A DNA stretch of 64,000 bases from Marinobacter maritimus. GTDB taxonomy: Bacteria; Pseudomonadota; Gammaproteobacteria; Pseudomonadales; Oleiphilaceae. Below, one piece after another: positions 52,115 to 60,972 of this stretch (position 1 is its first letter; every line of letters begins with the position of its first letter). The DNA lies in the NCBI RefSeq assembly GCF_007671675.1, contig NZ_VCGW01000004.1:248001-312000 (forward strand), in the 5' to 3' direction. The translations under genes and the position numbers were made by a program. The notes below the pieces were generated by a model. The model saw only the letters and a list, made by a program, of their open reading frames with translations. It ran no database searches and was not told the DNA's origin.

Positions 52115-52155
52115 ATCTGAAATCTTTTCCGGATTTCAAGCTCATTTAAGGTTCG
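52115..52155. promoter_or_regulatory. Shared cis-element, copy 1 (after the porin gene)
   Basis: About 41 bases starting ATCTGAAATCTTTTCCGG and continuing TTTCAAGCTCATTTAAGG are nearly repeated at 58338-58379 upstream of the efflux operon (about 33 of 42 aligned bases). The core holds TTCAA followed by a second TTnAA one helical turn later, the layout of OmpR/PhoB-type regulator sites. Between it and the terminator at 52195 there is room only for a transcript of about 60-70 bases. Confidence 0.6.
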
Positions 52156-52194
52156 TGTGAGAGTCTACTTGTGAGTTAACTAAGGTTATTTAAT

Positions 52195-52225
52195 GGCGGG
52201 AATGCTTCATTCTCGCCTTTTTTTT
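52195..52225 (+). terminator. Intrinsic terminator downstream of the porin gene
   Basis: GGCGGGAATG and CATTCTCGCC form a 10-bp stem (one G-T pair) with a three-base loop, followed by eight T residues. It lies 117 bases after the porin stop and 100 bases before the next gene. Confidence 0.93.
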
Positions 52226-52325
52226 GACCTTTAGTTCGTTGTTCTAGCTGGTTTTAAGATTTGCGCCACGATCCGTACGAATCGGATATCACAAACAATT
52301 AAGAAAGAAACTGGAGGGGAATACG

Positions 52326-53732
52326 TTGAAGCGCAACATTCTGGCCACTGCGATTGCAGGGATGACAACACTGTCGGGAAGTTGGGCCGCGACGGCAGCG
52401 GAGGTTGAATTCCACGGTGATATGGATAACCGCTTTCAGGCCTACACCAATCAAAGAGACTGGTTTGCTGGTGGTAACTCAGGTGGCGGTACGCTGAAAG
52501 ATGACGAGCCGACCGAGAGCTTCGGCGAGGTCAAATATCGCTTCTGGGCGAAGGCAACTTCCGACGACAAGAAAGTTACCGGTGTATTCGCGACGGAGAT
52601 TGGTGGCATCCGCTACGGTGAGGGGTCGGGTGGCGACTATTCCGGTGATGGTGTGAACATCGAAACACGGTGGGCTTATGTGGATTTCTTGGTGCCCAAC
52701 ACGCTAGACCAGCGCGTCTCGCTGGGCTTGCAGCCAGTGTCAGTGAACCGACATGTCTGGACTGAAACCGCCACAGCCGCTGTTTGGAAAGGCTCACTGG
52801 GCTCTGGATTTGACTATCAGTTGTTATGGGGGCGAGGTGACTCTTCCAATGAGAGCGGCGTCGACTCAGAACAGGACGAAGGCTGGGATGGCGCGGACAA
52901 CTTCGCGATCAACCTGAACAAGCGTTACTCACCGAACCTGAGCGCGGGCCTATTCTATCTCTATCAGATGAATGATCAAATTGCTGAGGGAGTAGGTACG
53001 GTAAATAGCAGGGAGTATGAACTGAAGAGTATCGCTGATAACTCCAAATATTCCGTTTCCAGCTTTGGGGTGGAGATGGATTATGGTCAAGAGACGTCGC
53101 TAGGCCGCATGTTCGTGAAGGGTACGGTGATTGGCCAAAGCGGAACAATAGAAGGTGTAAATTTCGTCCCATTGAATGGTGCTACGAATCCCAATACGAA
53201 CTATGACCTTTCGACCGTTCTGGGACGCGGCGAGCTCGGGCTGCAATTTGGACCAAACCAACTGACGTACACCGTGCTCTACGCATCGGGCGATGGCAAT
53301 GAGCAAGACGGGGACTTCGACGCCTTCATCGCCACGGATGTCGACTTCAGCGACAGTATGATTTTTCAGGAAAACATGACGAGCGATGACTACTTCGCCG
53401 AAACGCCCTATATCCTCGACAAAGGGTATTTCATGAACAAGCTACAGCTCGATCATAAAGTAGCGGCCAATATTACGGTCAGCGGAATGATTGTCTACAA
53501 CCGCTTGGCTGAGGACATTGCACTTGCCGATGGATCGTCCTCAAAAGATCTCGGACTGGAATTTGGCTCCAAGGTCTCGTACTTCCCATACCCTTCGCTT
53601 GAGCTGTCGGCAGAAGCTGCATACCTGGCATCAGGCGATGCCATGGATGCGCTGGAGGAAACTGCCTTACAGGACGGCAAAAGCGATCAGGACATTGTTC
53701 ATGTTGCCGGTCGGGTAAGGTACAAGTTCTAA
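52326..53732 (+). CDS. Outer-membrane beta-barrel protein, porin-like, unknown specificity
   Basis: A 468-residue secreted protein. The signal peptide (about 1-25) ends near ATAAE. The rest is a barrel-like alternation of aromatic and polar strands with a terminal VRYKF, the C-terminal Phe that directs insertion by the Bam complex. It starts EVEFHGDMDNRFQAYTNQRD and has long Gly/Asp-rich loops. I do not place it in a named family beyond large porin. The TTG start at 52326 is supported by GGAGGGG at 9 bases; no ATG fits the signal peptide. It closes with its own terminator. Position among metal genes suggests an ion-related channel. Confidence 0.78.
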   Translation: MKRNILATAIAGMTTLSGSWAATAAEVEFHGDMDNRFQAYTNQRDWFAGGNSGGGTLKDDEPTESFGEVKYRFWAKATSDDKKVTGVFATEIGGIRYGEGSGGDYSGDGVNIETRWAYVDFLVPNTLDQRVSLGLQPVSVNRHVWTETATAAVWKGSLGSGFDYQLLWGRGDSSNESGVDSEQDEGWDGADNFAINLNKRYSPNLSAGLFYLYQMNDQIAEGVGTVNSREYELKSIADNSKYSVSSFGVEMDYGQETSLGRMFVKGTVIGQSGTIEGVNFVPLNGATNPNTNYDLSTVLGRGELGLQFGPNQLTYTVLYASGDGNEQDGDFDAFIATDVDFSDSMIFQENMTSDDYFAETPYILDKGYFMNKLQLDHKVAANITVSGMIVYNRLAEDIALADGSSSKDLGLEFGSKVSYFPYPSLELSAEAAYLASGDAMDALEETALQDGKSDQDIVHVAGRVRYKF

Positions 53733-53738
53733 CAAGAA

Positions 53739-53769
53739 CGGGGTGGTGGGAGCGCCACCCCGCTTTTGT
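53739..53769 (+). terminator. Intrinsic terminator after the porin-like gene
   Basis: CGGGGTGG and CCACCCCG form an 8-bp stem with an 8-base loop, followed by CTTTTGTT. The flanks AACAAGA and CTTTTGTT partly extend the stem. It lies just after the stop codon at 53732. Confidence 0.75.
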
Positions 53770-53805
53770 TATACGAAATGAATCCGCATTAAGTGACTTT
53801 TTCCT

Positions 53806-55344
53806 ATGATGACTCGTTCTGCAGTATTTGTGTTCCTGATGCTACTACTAGCTGGTGCGGTACAGGCGGTTGAGCGTGAGCATCCAGCAAAGGCAAAGGT
53901 CATTCAGGTAGATCGTGATCAAAAAGTGCTTTCCCTCACAGTCGACGATGCCACTGTTGAGGTAGGTGATTTGTTTGTTGTGTTGCGGGAGCCTGATCAT
54001 GCAGGCATCCCGGAGAAAAACCTTGCAGTCATCGGTATCGAGAGTATCGGAAAGGATCAAGCAGTAGGGAAAGTGCTGTTTGGAACGATGCCCTCCGTTG
54101 GCGCTGTATCGAAACGCTTCTACGGTATTCCGGCGGTGTTTACTGACAGAGTCGGCGATCCCACGCCGGTAACGCCGGCGTTGAAAGCCCGATTTCCTGA
54201 TCTTTTGTGGCGGGACGAGCCAGAGGCGTCAAACGATGTGCCATTGGTGCGCTTTCAAGTTACCGGGAGAGGTCAAGCCGTTGCGACCTACAATAACACC
54301 TGGTTGGTCGGCATCGTACAGACCGATGCTGAAGCACATCGGGTAGGTTCAGTTGAGGGGGAGGCTTCATCGTCTCCATATGCGAAGCTGCCAATCAATG
54401 CAAAGTCGTTGTCCGCGTTTCGTTCTGGCAGCGATTACTATTTTGCGGCGGAGCATGGAAACAAACTCAGCTTTTTCCTTGTTGATTCCAGCGGGGCTGT
54501 TCAGAGCCTGGCGTCCATTGAGGTGCCCCGTCGGGAGAAAGTCATCCGAATGGACTGGTACGTTTCAGAGAACTCATATTACCTCATTTTGAATCAGTGG
54601 AATGGCCGTAGTGTTTCAAGTTCTTTGATCCAGTTGGCCGAGGGGAAGGCTGAAACCATCGGTTTCATTCCCTTAATCTTGGGATTGCAGGATTTGGACG
54701 CTGACGGTCGCCGGGAAACTATTCTCGGGCAGTCTTTCTACTCAGAGCAGGGGTTTGGTTCAGAGATCTATAAAATATCAATCTCACCGAACGGGCCTGA
54801 TCTTGAGAAGGCCGTTCATGAAGAATTAAGCCAGTACACGCCAGTGTTCCGGGTAATCGGTGCCGTTGTTCAGAACGAACCGAGACCTTTGAATATGGTG
54901 ACCGTCTCCCAAGGGAAGGTTTCATTTTTCCCTGCTGGCACCGAGGGCCCACATCTGGACTATGAGATTGGAAGCCGGGTGGCAGGCACGAGTATGACTT
55001 ACGACGTGTCGCCTGAGTTGGTGTTTAGTCCGAGGCAAACACTATTTTTGCCGAACCTGCTCGTACGCTCCGGTGGGGACGCAGTTAATATCGGGATTCC
55101 ACAGGAATCCAGTGCAGCCGAAGATATGATAGGTGTTTATGATACTCGAGTTGATTGGTTGACGCTGAGATCCGGGAAATCTCCCAAAACGCAGTCAACA
55201 AGTCTTCTAACGTCGGTTCCGGTGTCCCCCGTATCAGGCAATACAGAGTTATTCTTTATGTCGCCGGATGAAAACTCAGTTCAAAGTGACAGTTTTGACG
55301 TTGAGACGTTGGTGTATCGGGCTGCTATGCCTACTGGTCGCTGA
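53806..55344 (+). CDS. Secreted protein of unknown function
   Basis: A 512-residue exported protein with signal peptide MMTRSAVFVFLMLLLAGAVQ and cleavage near QAVE. The first domain (about 25-110) is beta-rich (VIQVDRDQKVLSLTVDDA and VEVGDLFVVLREP) and looks like a small SH3/FlgT-C-like fold. The remainder is a set of irregular beta repeats with one LQDLDADGRRETILGQS segment resembling an FG-GAP/VCBS calcium-binding blade, so a beta-propeller is likely. No membrane anchor or enzyme motif is visible. I do not recognise the family. It lies between porin genes and the convergent sensor kinase, and could be an envelope assembly or sensing accessory. Confidence 0.72.
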   Translation: MMTRSAVFVFLMLLLAGAVQAVEREHPAKAKVIQVDRDQKVLSLTVDDATVEVGDLFVVLREPDHAGIPEKNLAVIGIESIGKDQAVGKVLFGTMPSVGAVSKRFYGIPAVFTDRVGDPTPVTPALKARFPDLLWRDEPEASNDVPLVRFQVTGRGQAVATYNNTWLVGIVQTDAEAHRVGSVEGEASSSPYAKLPINAKSLSAFRSGSDYYFAAEHGNKLSFFLVDSSGAVQSLASIEVPRREKVIRMDWYVSENSYYLILNQWNGRSVSSSLIQLAEGKAETIGFIPLILGLQDLDADGRRETILGQSFYSEQGFGSEIYKISISPNGPDLEKAVHEELSQYTPVFRVIGAVVQNEPRPLNMVTVSQGKVSFFPAGTEGPHLDYEIGSRVAGTSMTYDVSPELVFSPRQTLFLPNLLVRSGGDAVNIGIPQESSAAEDMIGVYDTRVDWLTLRSGKSPKTQSTSLLTSVPVSPVSGNTELFFMSPDENSVQSDSFDVETLVYRAAMPTGR

Positions 55345-55374
55345 CTAAAGCTGGATAAGTTGCCCTTGTAGTCG

Positions 55375-56688
55375 TCAAATGCTTCTGGGAAGCTCGATTA
55401 GAACCCGAAGACCACCTTTGGGTGATAAAGAAAAATGCATGGCACCACCGTAGTCATTGATGATTTCCTCAACGATTGATAGGCCAAGGCCATAGCCAGG
55501 GGTTTTTTCGTCCAGTCTTTTCTGGCGCTTGGTAAGATCGGCGAGTTGGTGTGACGCTACTCCGGGGCCGTCATCTTCAACAAGAATGGTCAAAGTGTCA
55601 TCGTGAAGTTTCAAGTGTAGATGAACTTCCTGAGAGCACCATTTGCTTGCGTTATCAAGCACATTACCCAAGATCTCATTAAAATCACGCTCATCAATTG
55701 GCCAGACAAGCTCTCTGGGTAATGTTTCTTGAAGATGGATCTGTTTGTAAGGATAGATTCGACTGACTACGTCCACCAGTGCCAGAGTTCTCTCAATGAT
55801 CGGTGTCGCCTTTCCAATGTACTGACCGGACATTTCGGTTTTTCTCATTTGAGTGTCGATCAGCTCGTGCATTTCAGACAGTTGAGACTTAATTTGACTC
55901 GCGATTGTGGTGGGAATGGCTTCGTCATTGATCATGGAGTTTATGACGGCAAGGGGGGTTTTTAAGCTATGAGAAATATCTGCGGCTAGGTGGCGTGAAC
56001 GGGTAAGTTTTTTGTCGTACGACTCTAATAGACGATTAAGATGTTTGACAAGTTCATTGAATTCTTCAGGTACGTTCTCATCCAGTCTATTACGCTGACC
56101 CTTTTTAAGCGACGTTAATTGGGCACTCATCATTTTTAAGGGTTTTAGTGCGATAGTTACCCCAATAAATATGATCAATGATATCGTAACGAGAATTGTA
56201 AAAGATATTATCCATATAAGAACGTGGATTTTGTCAAGCGTGTTTGGTGAGTAGGAGCTTTTTTCAATTATAGTAACGCTTAGTTTATCTTGTCTGTTAT
56301 TAAATATTCTGTAGTAGCCAAGGATTGAGCGATCATCATCCGATATGTGAAAAATTCCAGGCTTTCTGAACGATTCTACCACCTGTAATTTCGGTTTAAT
56401 GTTCTCGCTTGTAAAACTCCGACCTTGACTGTCTTCGATGTGAACTGAATATTGAGACAATGAAAAATTTCTGAGAGAGGATTTTGTAATTTCTTCTTTA
56501 TCATTTGTTAGCATCTTTGAGAGTCGGTTAGCTGCAGCCTCTAGCTGCTGCCTGTGAAGCTCGTCATGGATATAGTCGATTAAAAGGGTGTGTGAGAAGA
56601 ATATCAGCCCGGTACACGCGAAACCCGTTAGCGTCAGGAAAGTAAGCAGTTTCCGTTTTATTGAAGGGCGTTGTTGTTTTCTGGGCAT
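55375..56688 (-). CDS. Membrane sensor histidine kinase, orphan (no adjacent response regulator)
   Basis: A roughly 437-residue EnvZ/PhoQ-class kinase with a first membrane segment (about 15-36), a periplasmic sensor of about 115 residues, a second segment (about 152-180), a HAMP linker, H240 in AADISHSLKTPLAVI, the N-box NEILGNVLDNASKW and ATP motifs VEDDGPGV and GYGLGLSIV. All catalytic parts are intact. ATG 56688 is preferred over TTG 56700 because the positively charged start MPRKQQRPSIKRK follows it. Such kinases normally follow an OmpR-type regulator gene. Here the upstream side is occupied by an IS1380-type element from 56736, only 48 bases away, and no regulator exists in the window. 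Confidence 0.9.
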   Translation of the reverse strand: MPRKQQRPSIKRKLLTFLTLTGFACTGLIFFSHTLLIDYIHDELHRQQLEAAANRLSKMLTNDKEEITKSSLRNFSLSQYSVHIEDSQGRSFTSENIKPKLQVVESFRKPGIFHISDDDRSILGYYRIFNNRQDKLSVTIIEKSSYSPNTLDKIHVLIWIISFTILVTISLIIFIGVTIALKPLKMMSAQLTSLKKGQRNRLDENVPEEFNELVKHLNRLLESYDKKLTRSRHLAADISHSLKTPLAVINSMINDEAIPTTIASQIKSQLSEMHELIDTQMRKTEMSGQYIGKATPIIERTLALVDVVSRIYPYKQIHLQETLPRELVWPIDERDFNEILGNVLDNASKWCSQEVHLHLKLHDDTLTILVEDDGPGVASHQLADLTKRQKRLDEKTPGYGLGLSIVEEIINDYGGAMHFSLSPKGGLRVLIELPRSI

Positions 56689-56735
56689 GTTGTCTGCCAA
56701 GCAGGTGGTTAGAATTTGTTATCGACTAAATCTAG

Positions 56736-58293
56736 CCCGGATTTCTCATGACGGGATAAAAGAAAGCGGCTGAAAGTGCTATAGTTTCAGGACCTTACAC
56801 CGTTCACCAAGCACCAAAAGCCGCTATCCAAAATGGTACCTGAAAAACTGACCTTCTCGCCACTGTCTCGCCGTCAAATTGAAGCCGATTTCTCCGGTGG
56901 TCACATCACCTCCGATGCCGGACTGCTTTTGCTTCGGGAAGTCGACAATCAACACCAGCTCACTCAGCGCCTGGCTACGGTGCTGGACGATGCCCGTAAT
57001 CCCGTGCTGGTTCGTCACAAGCTTCAAACCATGGTCCGGCAGCGGGTCTTTGGCGTGGCTGCCGGGTACGAAGACCTCAACGATCACGAAACGTTACGCT
57101 GACCAGGCACTTCAGACCGCGACTGGCGAAGAGGCCATTCTGGCGGGCAAATCAACACTGTGCCGAATGGAGCAGCGCGTAGACCGGCAGGCCGTGGTCA
57201 AGGCCCACGAACTGCTGTGGCATCACTTCATTGAACAGCACGAGACTCCACCCAAGGAAATTGTGCTGGACTTCGATGGCACTGATATTCCAGTGCATGG
57301 CGACCAGCCCGGCAAGTTCTTTAACGCCTACTACGATCACCATTGTTTCTTCCCGCTGTACGTGTTCTGCGGCCGTCACCTGTTGGTGAGCTACCTGCGC
57401 ACCAGCAATCGAAGCGACAGCCGCCACAGCTGGGCCATTCTGGCCCTGCTGGTGAAGTTCATCCGGCAGTACTGGCCGGATACCCGCATCGTGTTCCGGG
57501 GTGACAGCGGCTTCTATCGCCCCCGATTGCTGAGCTGGTGCGACCGGAATAACGTGGATTACCTTGTGGGCATCAGCAAAAACAGCCGGCTGCTCAAGGA
57601 GGTGGACGTACCCTCGATGCTGGTTCGCAGGGCTCACGGGGAGTTGGGAGAAAAAGTCTCTGCCACCTACCGGTTCCAGTACCAGGCCCGAACCTGGAAA
57701 CACCCCCGCTGGGTGATCGCGCGTCTGGAGGAGGGCGAACTGGGTGCCAACCCCAGGTTCATTATCAGCTCCCGTTACGACGACGGCGTTAAACTCTACT
57801 ACGAGCAATACTGTGCCCGGGGTGACATGGAAAACCGGATCAAGGATCAGCAGTTGTGTCTGTTCGCAGATCGCACCTCCAGCACGCGGTGGTGGACCAA
57901 TCAGTGGCGGCTGCTTCTGTCGGGCTTTGCCTACACGTTGTTCGAGCGATTACGCGCTCACCTGAAGAAAACGCCCTTCGAGCGCATGAGCGCCAGTAAC
58001 CTGCGGCTGAAGCTGATCAAGGTGGGCGCGGTCATCATTCGCAACACTCGGCGCATACGGGTGTTGATGAGTGATGCCTATCCTTACAAAGACGAACTCT
58101 CTGACCTGGTACGCCGTCTGGTTCCGGGATAGAAGCCCGGGCTCCCCCGGCCCGACGCAATGGGGGAAAGGGGGCCGTGTGTCCGGACAACGGGAATTGA
58201 TCACTTATTGGGCAGGCATGGCCGAAACCGACCGGCCATAGCGGTAACCAGTTCAGTCTGCGAGACTTGCCGGGGACCTATGAGAAATCCGGG
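56736..58293. mobile_element. IS1380-family insertion sequence, 1558 bp, probably inactive
   Basis: Terminal inverted repeats are identical over 14 bases: CCCGGATTTCTCAT at 56736-56749 and its complement at 58280-58293. Flanks are CTAG on the left and TTAG on the right, three of four bases equal, consistent with a slightly diverged 4-bp target duplication. It contains one plus-strand transposase gene that is frameshifted. Size and ends fit IS1380. It lies between a sensor kinase (minus strand) and a heavy-metal efflux operon (plus strand). Confidence 0.9.
56833..58132 (+). pseudogene. IS1380-type transposase with frameshift
   Basis: The first 89 codons from ATG 56833 encode the N-terminal part (GLLLLREVDNQHQLTQRLA, then AAGYEDLNDHETLR) and stop at 57102. 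The rest, beginning DQALQTATGEEAILAGKSTL, is in another frame to 58132 and includes DFDGTD, FRGDSGFYRP and the NRIKDQQ region, the three acidic DDE centres. An intact gene would read about 430 residues; the joint HETLR-DQALQ is missing two bases (expected LRHDQAL). No slippery sequence is present there, so loss of function is more likely than programmed frameshifting. Base composition is richer in GC than the neighbouring kinase, as expected of a foreign element. Confidence 0.85.
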
Positions 58294-58337
58294 TTAGCCT
58301 CATTGAGAAGCGCTACAAAGAGTTTTTAGCGACTCAT

Positions 58338-58379
58338 ATCTGAACTGTTTTTCCGAATTCAAACTCATTTCAAGGTTTG
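58338..58379. promoter_or_regulatory. Shared cis-element, copy 2 (upstream of the metal efflux operon)
   Basis: Starts ATCTGAACTGTTTTTCCG and continues TTCAAACTCATTTCAAGG. TTCAA occurs twice exactly 11 bases apart, a one-turn direct repeat as used by OmpR/PhoB-type regulators. Nearly the same block occurs at 52115-52155. A TATTAT -10 candidate follows within 10 bases, and the TolC-like gene starts 86 bases downstream. It begins 45 bases after the IS end. Confidence 0.65.
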
Positions 58380-58465
58380 CACTTATTATCTCGATCTTTT
58401 CCTGCCTCGTCATAGGCGCCTTACACCTATGATTTTTGGCTATTAATCGCTTCGGGAGAAAGTCG

Positions 58466-59683
58466 ATGAAGGCAAGCAAGCACTCGCCTCGGGCGTTGCT
58501 GTGTTCAGTACTATTGTCCATTCCTCTGTTCGGTCAAGCTGAGACTGTTAATTGGGCGAATTGGCTCACTGGCCAGATAAGCAAGCACCCGGAGGTACTG
58601 GCAGCGACAGAGCAGGCGGCAGCGCGGAAAGAGGACGCTGAGGCAAGCGAACAACCGCTGTATAACCCGGAGTTGTCCGTAGGAGCAGACAGAACGGGCA
58701 GTGAGAATAACTTTGAGGCAGGGCTGTCACAAACGATCGATTGGTCTGATCAACAGGGCGCATTACAGGAGAAGGCAAAGCTGATCAGGCTGTCTGCGCA
58801 AGCTGGCTTGAGCGAAGCAGTTCTGACACAAACGTCTGAATCATTGTTTGCGCTTGTCGAGTGGCGCGCCACTACGCTGTTTGAGGAAATTGCTGAATCC
58901 CAACAGCAGCGCCTGGATGCTTTGCTGGACCAGGTTGAACAGCGCCAGCAGGCAGGTGATCTGGGGCGTGCCGATGCAGAGCTTCTGTTTCTAAATCTAT
59001 CCCGTCAGTTGAGCGAAGTCGCCCAGGCAAAGGCCGCAGTTGATCGGGCAGAAACTCAGGTTCAAGAACGTCTGCCGGACTGGAGGCCTCAGGATGGGGG
59101 AATCCCCGAGTATATATGGCCAGCGCTGGAGTCCCAGATTGGTGAGGCTGATCTGCTGTCACACCCGTCAATTGCAGTCGCTCGAGCCGAGTGGCAGGTG
59201 CTGAAAAGTGAGGCAGAGGTTGCGAGACGCAAAGCCACAGCATCGCCGACAGTAGGGCTGAGCGGAGGGCGTGACGGCGGCGAGAACGTGGTTGGCCTGA
59301 CATTCTCGATCCCTCTGAACGTCCGTAATAACTACAGCGCTGAAATCCGGGCCGCGAATCGACGGGCTCTGGAGGCCGAAGCGCGGTTTCAGGCGCTCTA
59401 CCGGAAACAACAATATGACCTGGCAGGCGCTCGCGCTTCCTGGAAGCGATACGACAAGCAACTTCGTCGATGGAAAGAACTATCCCAGGGGCGTGTACAG
59501 CGAAGTGCCGATTTGCTTGAGAAGCAGTGGCAGGTCGGCGACCTCTCCACCTCTGAGTATCTCCAGGCGTTAGGCCAGCGCGCGGAGAGCCTGAAAACCG
59601 GTATTGAACTGGAAAAGCTGGCGCAGCTGGGCCTGATTGAACTCTTGAGCCAGTCTGGCGAACTGATCACCCCCTTCCAATAA
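58466..59683 (+). CDS. TolC-family outer-membrane channel (CzcC/CusC-like)
   Basis: A 405-residue outer-membrane efflux protein, with signal peptide (about 1-28, LLCSVLLSIPLFGQAE) followed by the two tandem coiled-coil/beta repeats of the TolC fold. Conserved pieces are PLYNPELSVGADR and AQAGLSEAVL in the first half, and LTFSIPLNVRNNYSAEI with EIRAANRRALEAEARF in the second. It forms the exit duct of the tripartite metal pump encoded with it. ATG 58466 follows CGGGAGAAAG. The adaptor gene begins 24 bases after its stop. The CzcC group is somewhat short and lacks the lipobox seen in CusC, favouring the Czc type. Confidence 0.9.
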   Translation: MKASKHSPRALLCSVLLSIPLFGQAETVNWANWLTGQISKHPEVLAATEQAAARKEDAEASEQPLYNPELSVGADRTGSENNFEAGLSQTIDWSDQQGALQEKAKLIRLSAQAGLSEAVLTQTSESLFALVEWRATTLFEEIAESQQQRLDALLDQVEQRQQAGDLGRADAELLFLNLSRQLSEVAQAKAAVDRAETQVQERLPDWRPQDGGIPEYIWPALESQIGEADLLSHPSIAVARAEWQVLKSEAEVARRKATASPTVGLSGGRDGGENVVGLTFSIPLNVRNNYSAEIRAANRRALEAEARFQALYRKQQYDLAGARASWKRYDKQLRRWKELSQGRVQRSADLLEKQWQVGDLSTSEYLQALGQRAESLKTGIELEKLAQLGLIELLSQSGELITPFQ

Positions 59684-59707
59684 TATTCTGGAAACTGGAT
59701 AGTCATC

Positions 59708-60958
59708 ATGAAAAAAACTCTGATTTCAGTATTTGTATTGACGCTGTTTATAGCTCCCCCTTCATTGGTGCAGGCCGAGGAAGATGCGCATAACGAGGCG
59801 GGCCATGATCATGCCGCCGGTGGCGACGATCATCGAGAAGGTACCGGTGAAGAGGATGAGCATGAGGGCGGGCATGCTGAAGAACGTGAGCATGAAGAGG
59901 AAGAAGGTCATGGCCACGAAGAGGAGAGCGATGGTGGTCATGAAGAATCAACTACCGCAAGCATCAATGCCAAACAGAAAGAGCTCGCCGGCATTGAGGT
60001 AGCAACCCTCGAGAGCAAGCGCGTTGACTATGAAATCTACGCTCCCGGTGAGCTGCTGACCAACGGCTATACCAGCTATCACGTGTCCCCCCGGGTTGCC
60101 TCGGTGGTGTTGAGACGTCACGTGGAATTGGGTGAGCACGTAACCAAAGGTCAGCAACTGGTAACCCTGTTCAGTGAGACGGTGGCACAGGCGCAGGCTG
60201 ATTACAGGAAGGCTTTTCCTGAATGGGAGCGAATCAGCGGGCTGGGTCGTTCCGTGGTTGGTGATCAGCGGTTCAATACGGCGAAAGCGAATATTGAAGC
60301 GGCGAGGGCGACTCTGCTTGCTTATGGGCTAAACGATGATGACATTGGTGCGTTGAAGGCCAGCGGCGTAGGTAGTCTCGGTGAATACACGCTCAGAGCT
60401 CGCGTGGATGGCGCAGTGCTGACCGATGAGTTTGAGCAAGGACAAAGAGTTGAGGCAGGCCAACCGCTGGTGACTCTGGCTAATGAAAGCGAACTTTGGG
60501 TAGAGGCTCACCTGCCAGCAAACTCCGACATTGTCCTTAAGCAAGGGGCCGAAGCGGAAGTAAGAGTTGCAGGCCGAGTAGCTGTGGCAACGGTATCCCA
60601 GGAAGCTCATACCATTGACGCTGTGACCCGCACGCGAATTGTTCGGTTGGAGCTGGACAATCCGGAAGATCGTTTTCATCCCGGAATGTTTGCAGATGTG
60701 TATTTCCTTTTTAAAACCACGGAGCCGGTGCTTGCGGTGCCGGAGAGTGCGTTGATGCGAGGCGCCGATGGCGACTGGACGGTCTATGTGGAAGAGGCTG
60801 AAGGGGAGTACGAGCCTGTGGAAGTGGAACTGGGTCGCGCAATTGGCGGACTCCGTGAAATTTCGGGCCTGACTGCAGGCCAACGGATCGTTTCGCGGGG
60901 CGCATTTTTTGTGGCCTCTGAAATTGCCAAAGGCGGCTTTGACCCACACAACCACTGA
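59708..60958 (+). CDS. Heavy-metal RND periplasmic adaptor with His/Glu-rich N-terminus (CzcB-like)
   Basis: A 416-residue HlyD-family adaptor. After the signal peptide (about 1-23) comes a strongly acidic and His-rich stretch (about 24-80, with HNEAGHDHAAGGDDH and EEEEGHGHEEE), a likely metal buffer for Zn, Co or Cd. It is followed by lipoyl halves (HVSPRVASVVLRRHVELGEH and RARVDGAVLTDEFEQGQRVE), a short helical hairpin and barrel domains. It collects periplasmic metal and links the pump to the TolC-like channel. The His/Asp/Glu composition suits CzcB better than the Met-rich CusB. The order of channel, adaptor and permease is the czcCBA order. The permease gene begins 14 bases downstream. 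Confidence 0.92.
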   Translation: MKKTLISVFVLTLFIAPPSLVQAEEDAHNEAGHDHAAGGDDHREGTGEEDEHEGGHAEEREHEEEEGHGHEEESDGGHEESTTASINAKQKELAGIEVATLESKRVDYEIYAPGELLTNGYTSYHVSPRVASVVLRRHVELGEHVTKGQQLVTLFSETVAQAQADYRKAFPEWERISGLGRSVVGDQRFNTAKANIEAARATLLAYGLNDDDIGALKASGVGSLGEYTLRARVDGAVLTDEFEQGQRVEAGQPLVTLANESELWVEAHLPANSDIVLKQGAEAEVRVAGRVAVATVSQEAHTIDAVTRTRIVRLELDNPEDRFHPGMFADVYFLFKTTEPVLAVPESALMRGADGDWTVYVEEAEGEYEPVEVELGRAIGGLREISGLTAGQRIVSRGAFFVASEIAKGGFDPHNH

Positions 60959-60972
60959 TTCCGGGAGCCATT

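Noticed and set aside
56879-58132. Transposase as an intact gene starting at 56879
   Set aside because: The first part of that frame (to about 57100) is out of frame with the true N-terminus encoded from 56833. The family sequence changes frame at about 57100.
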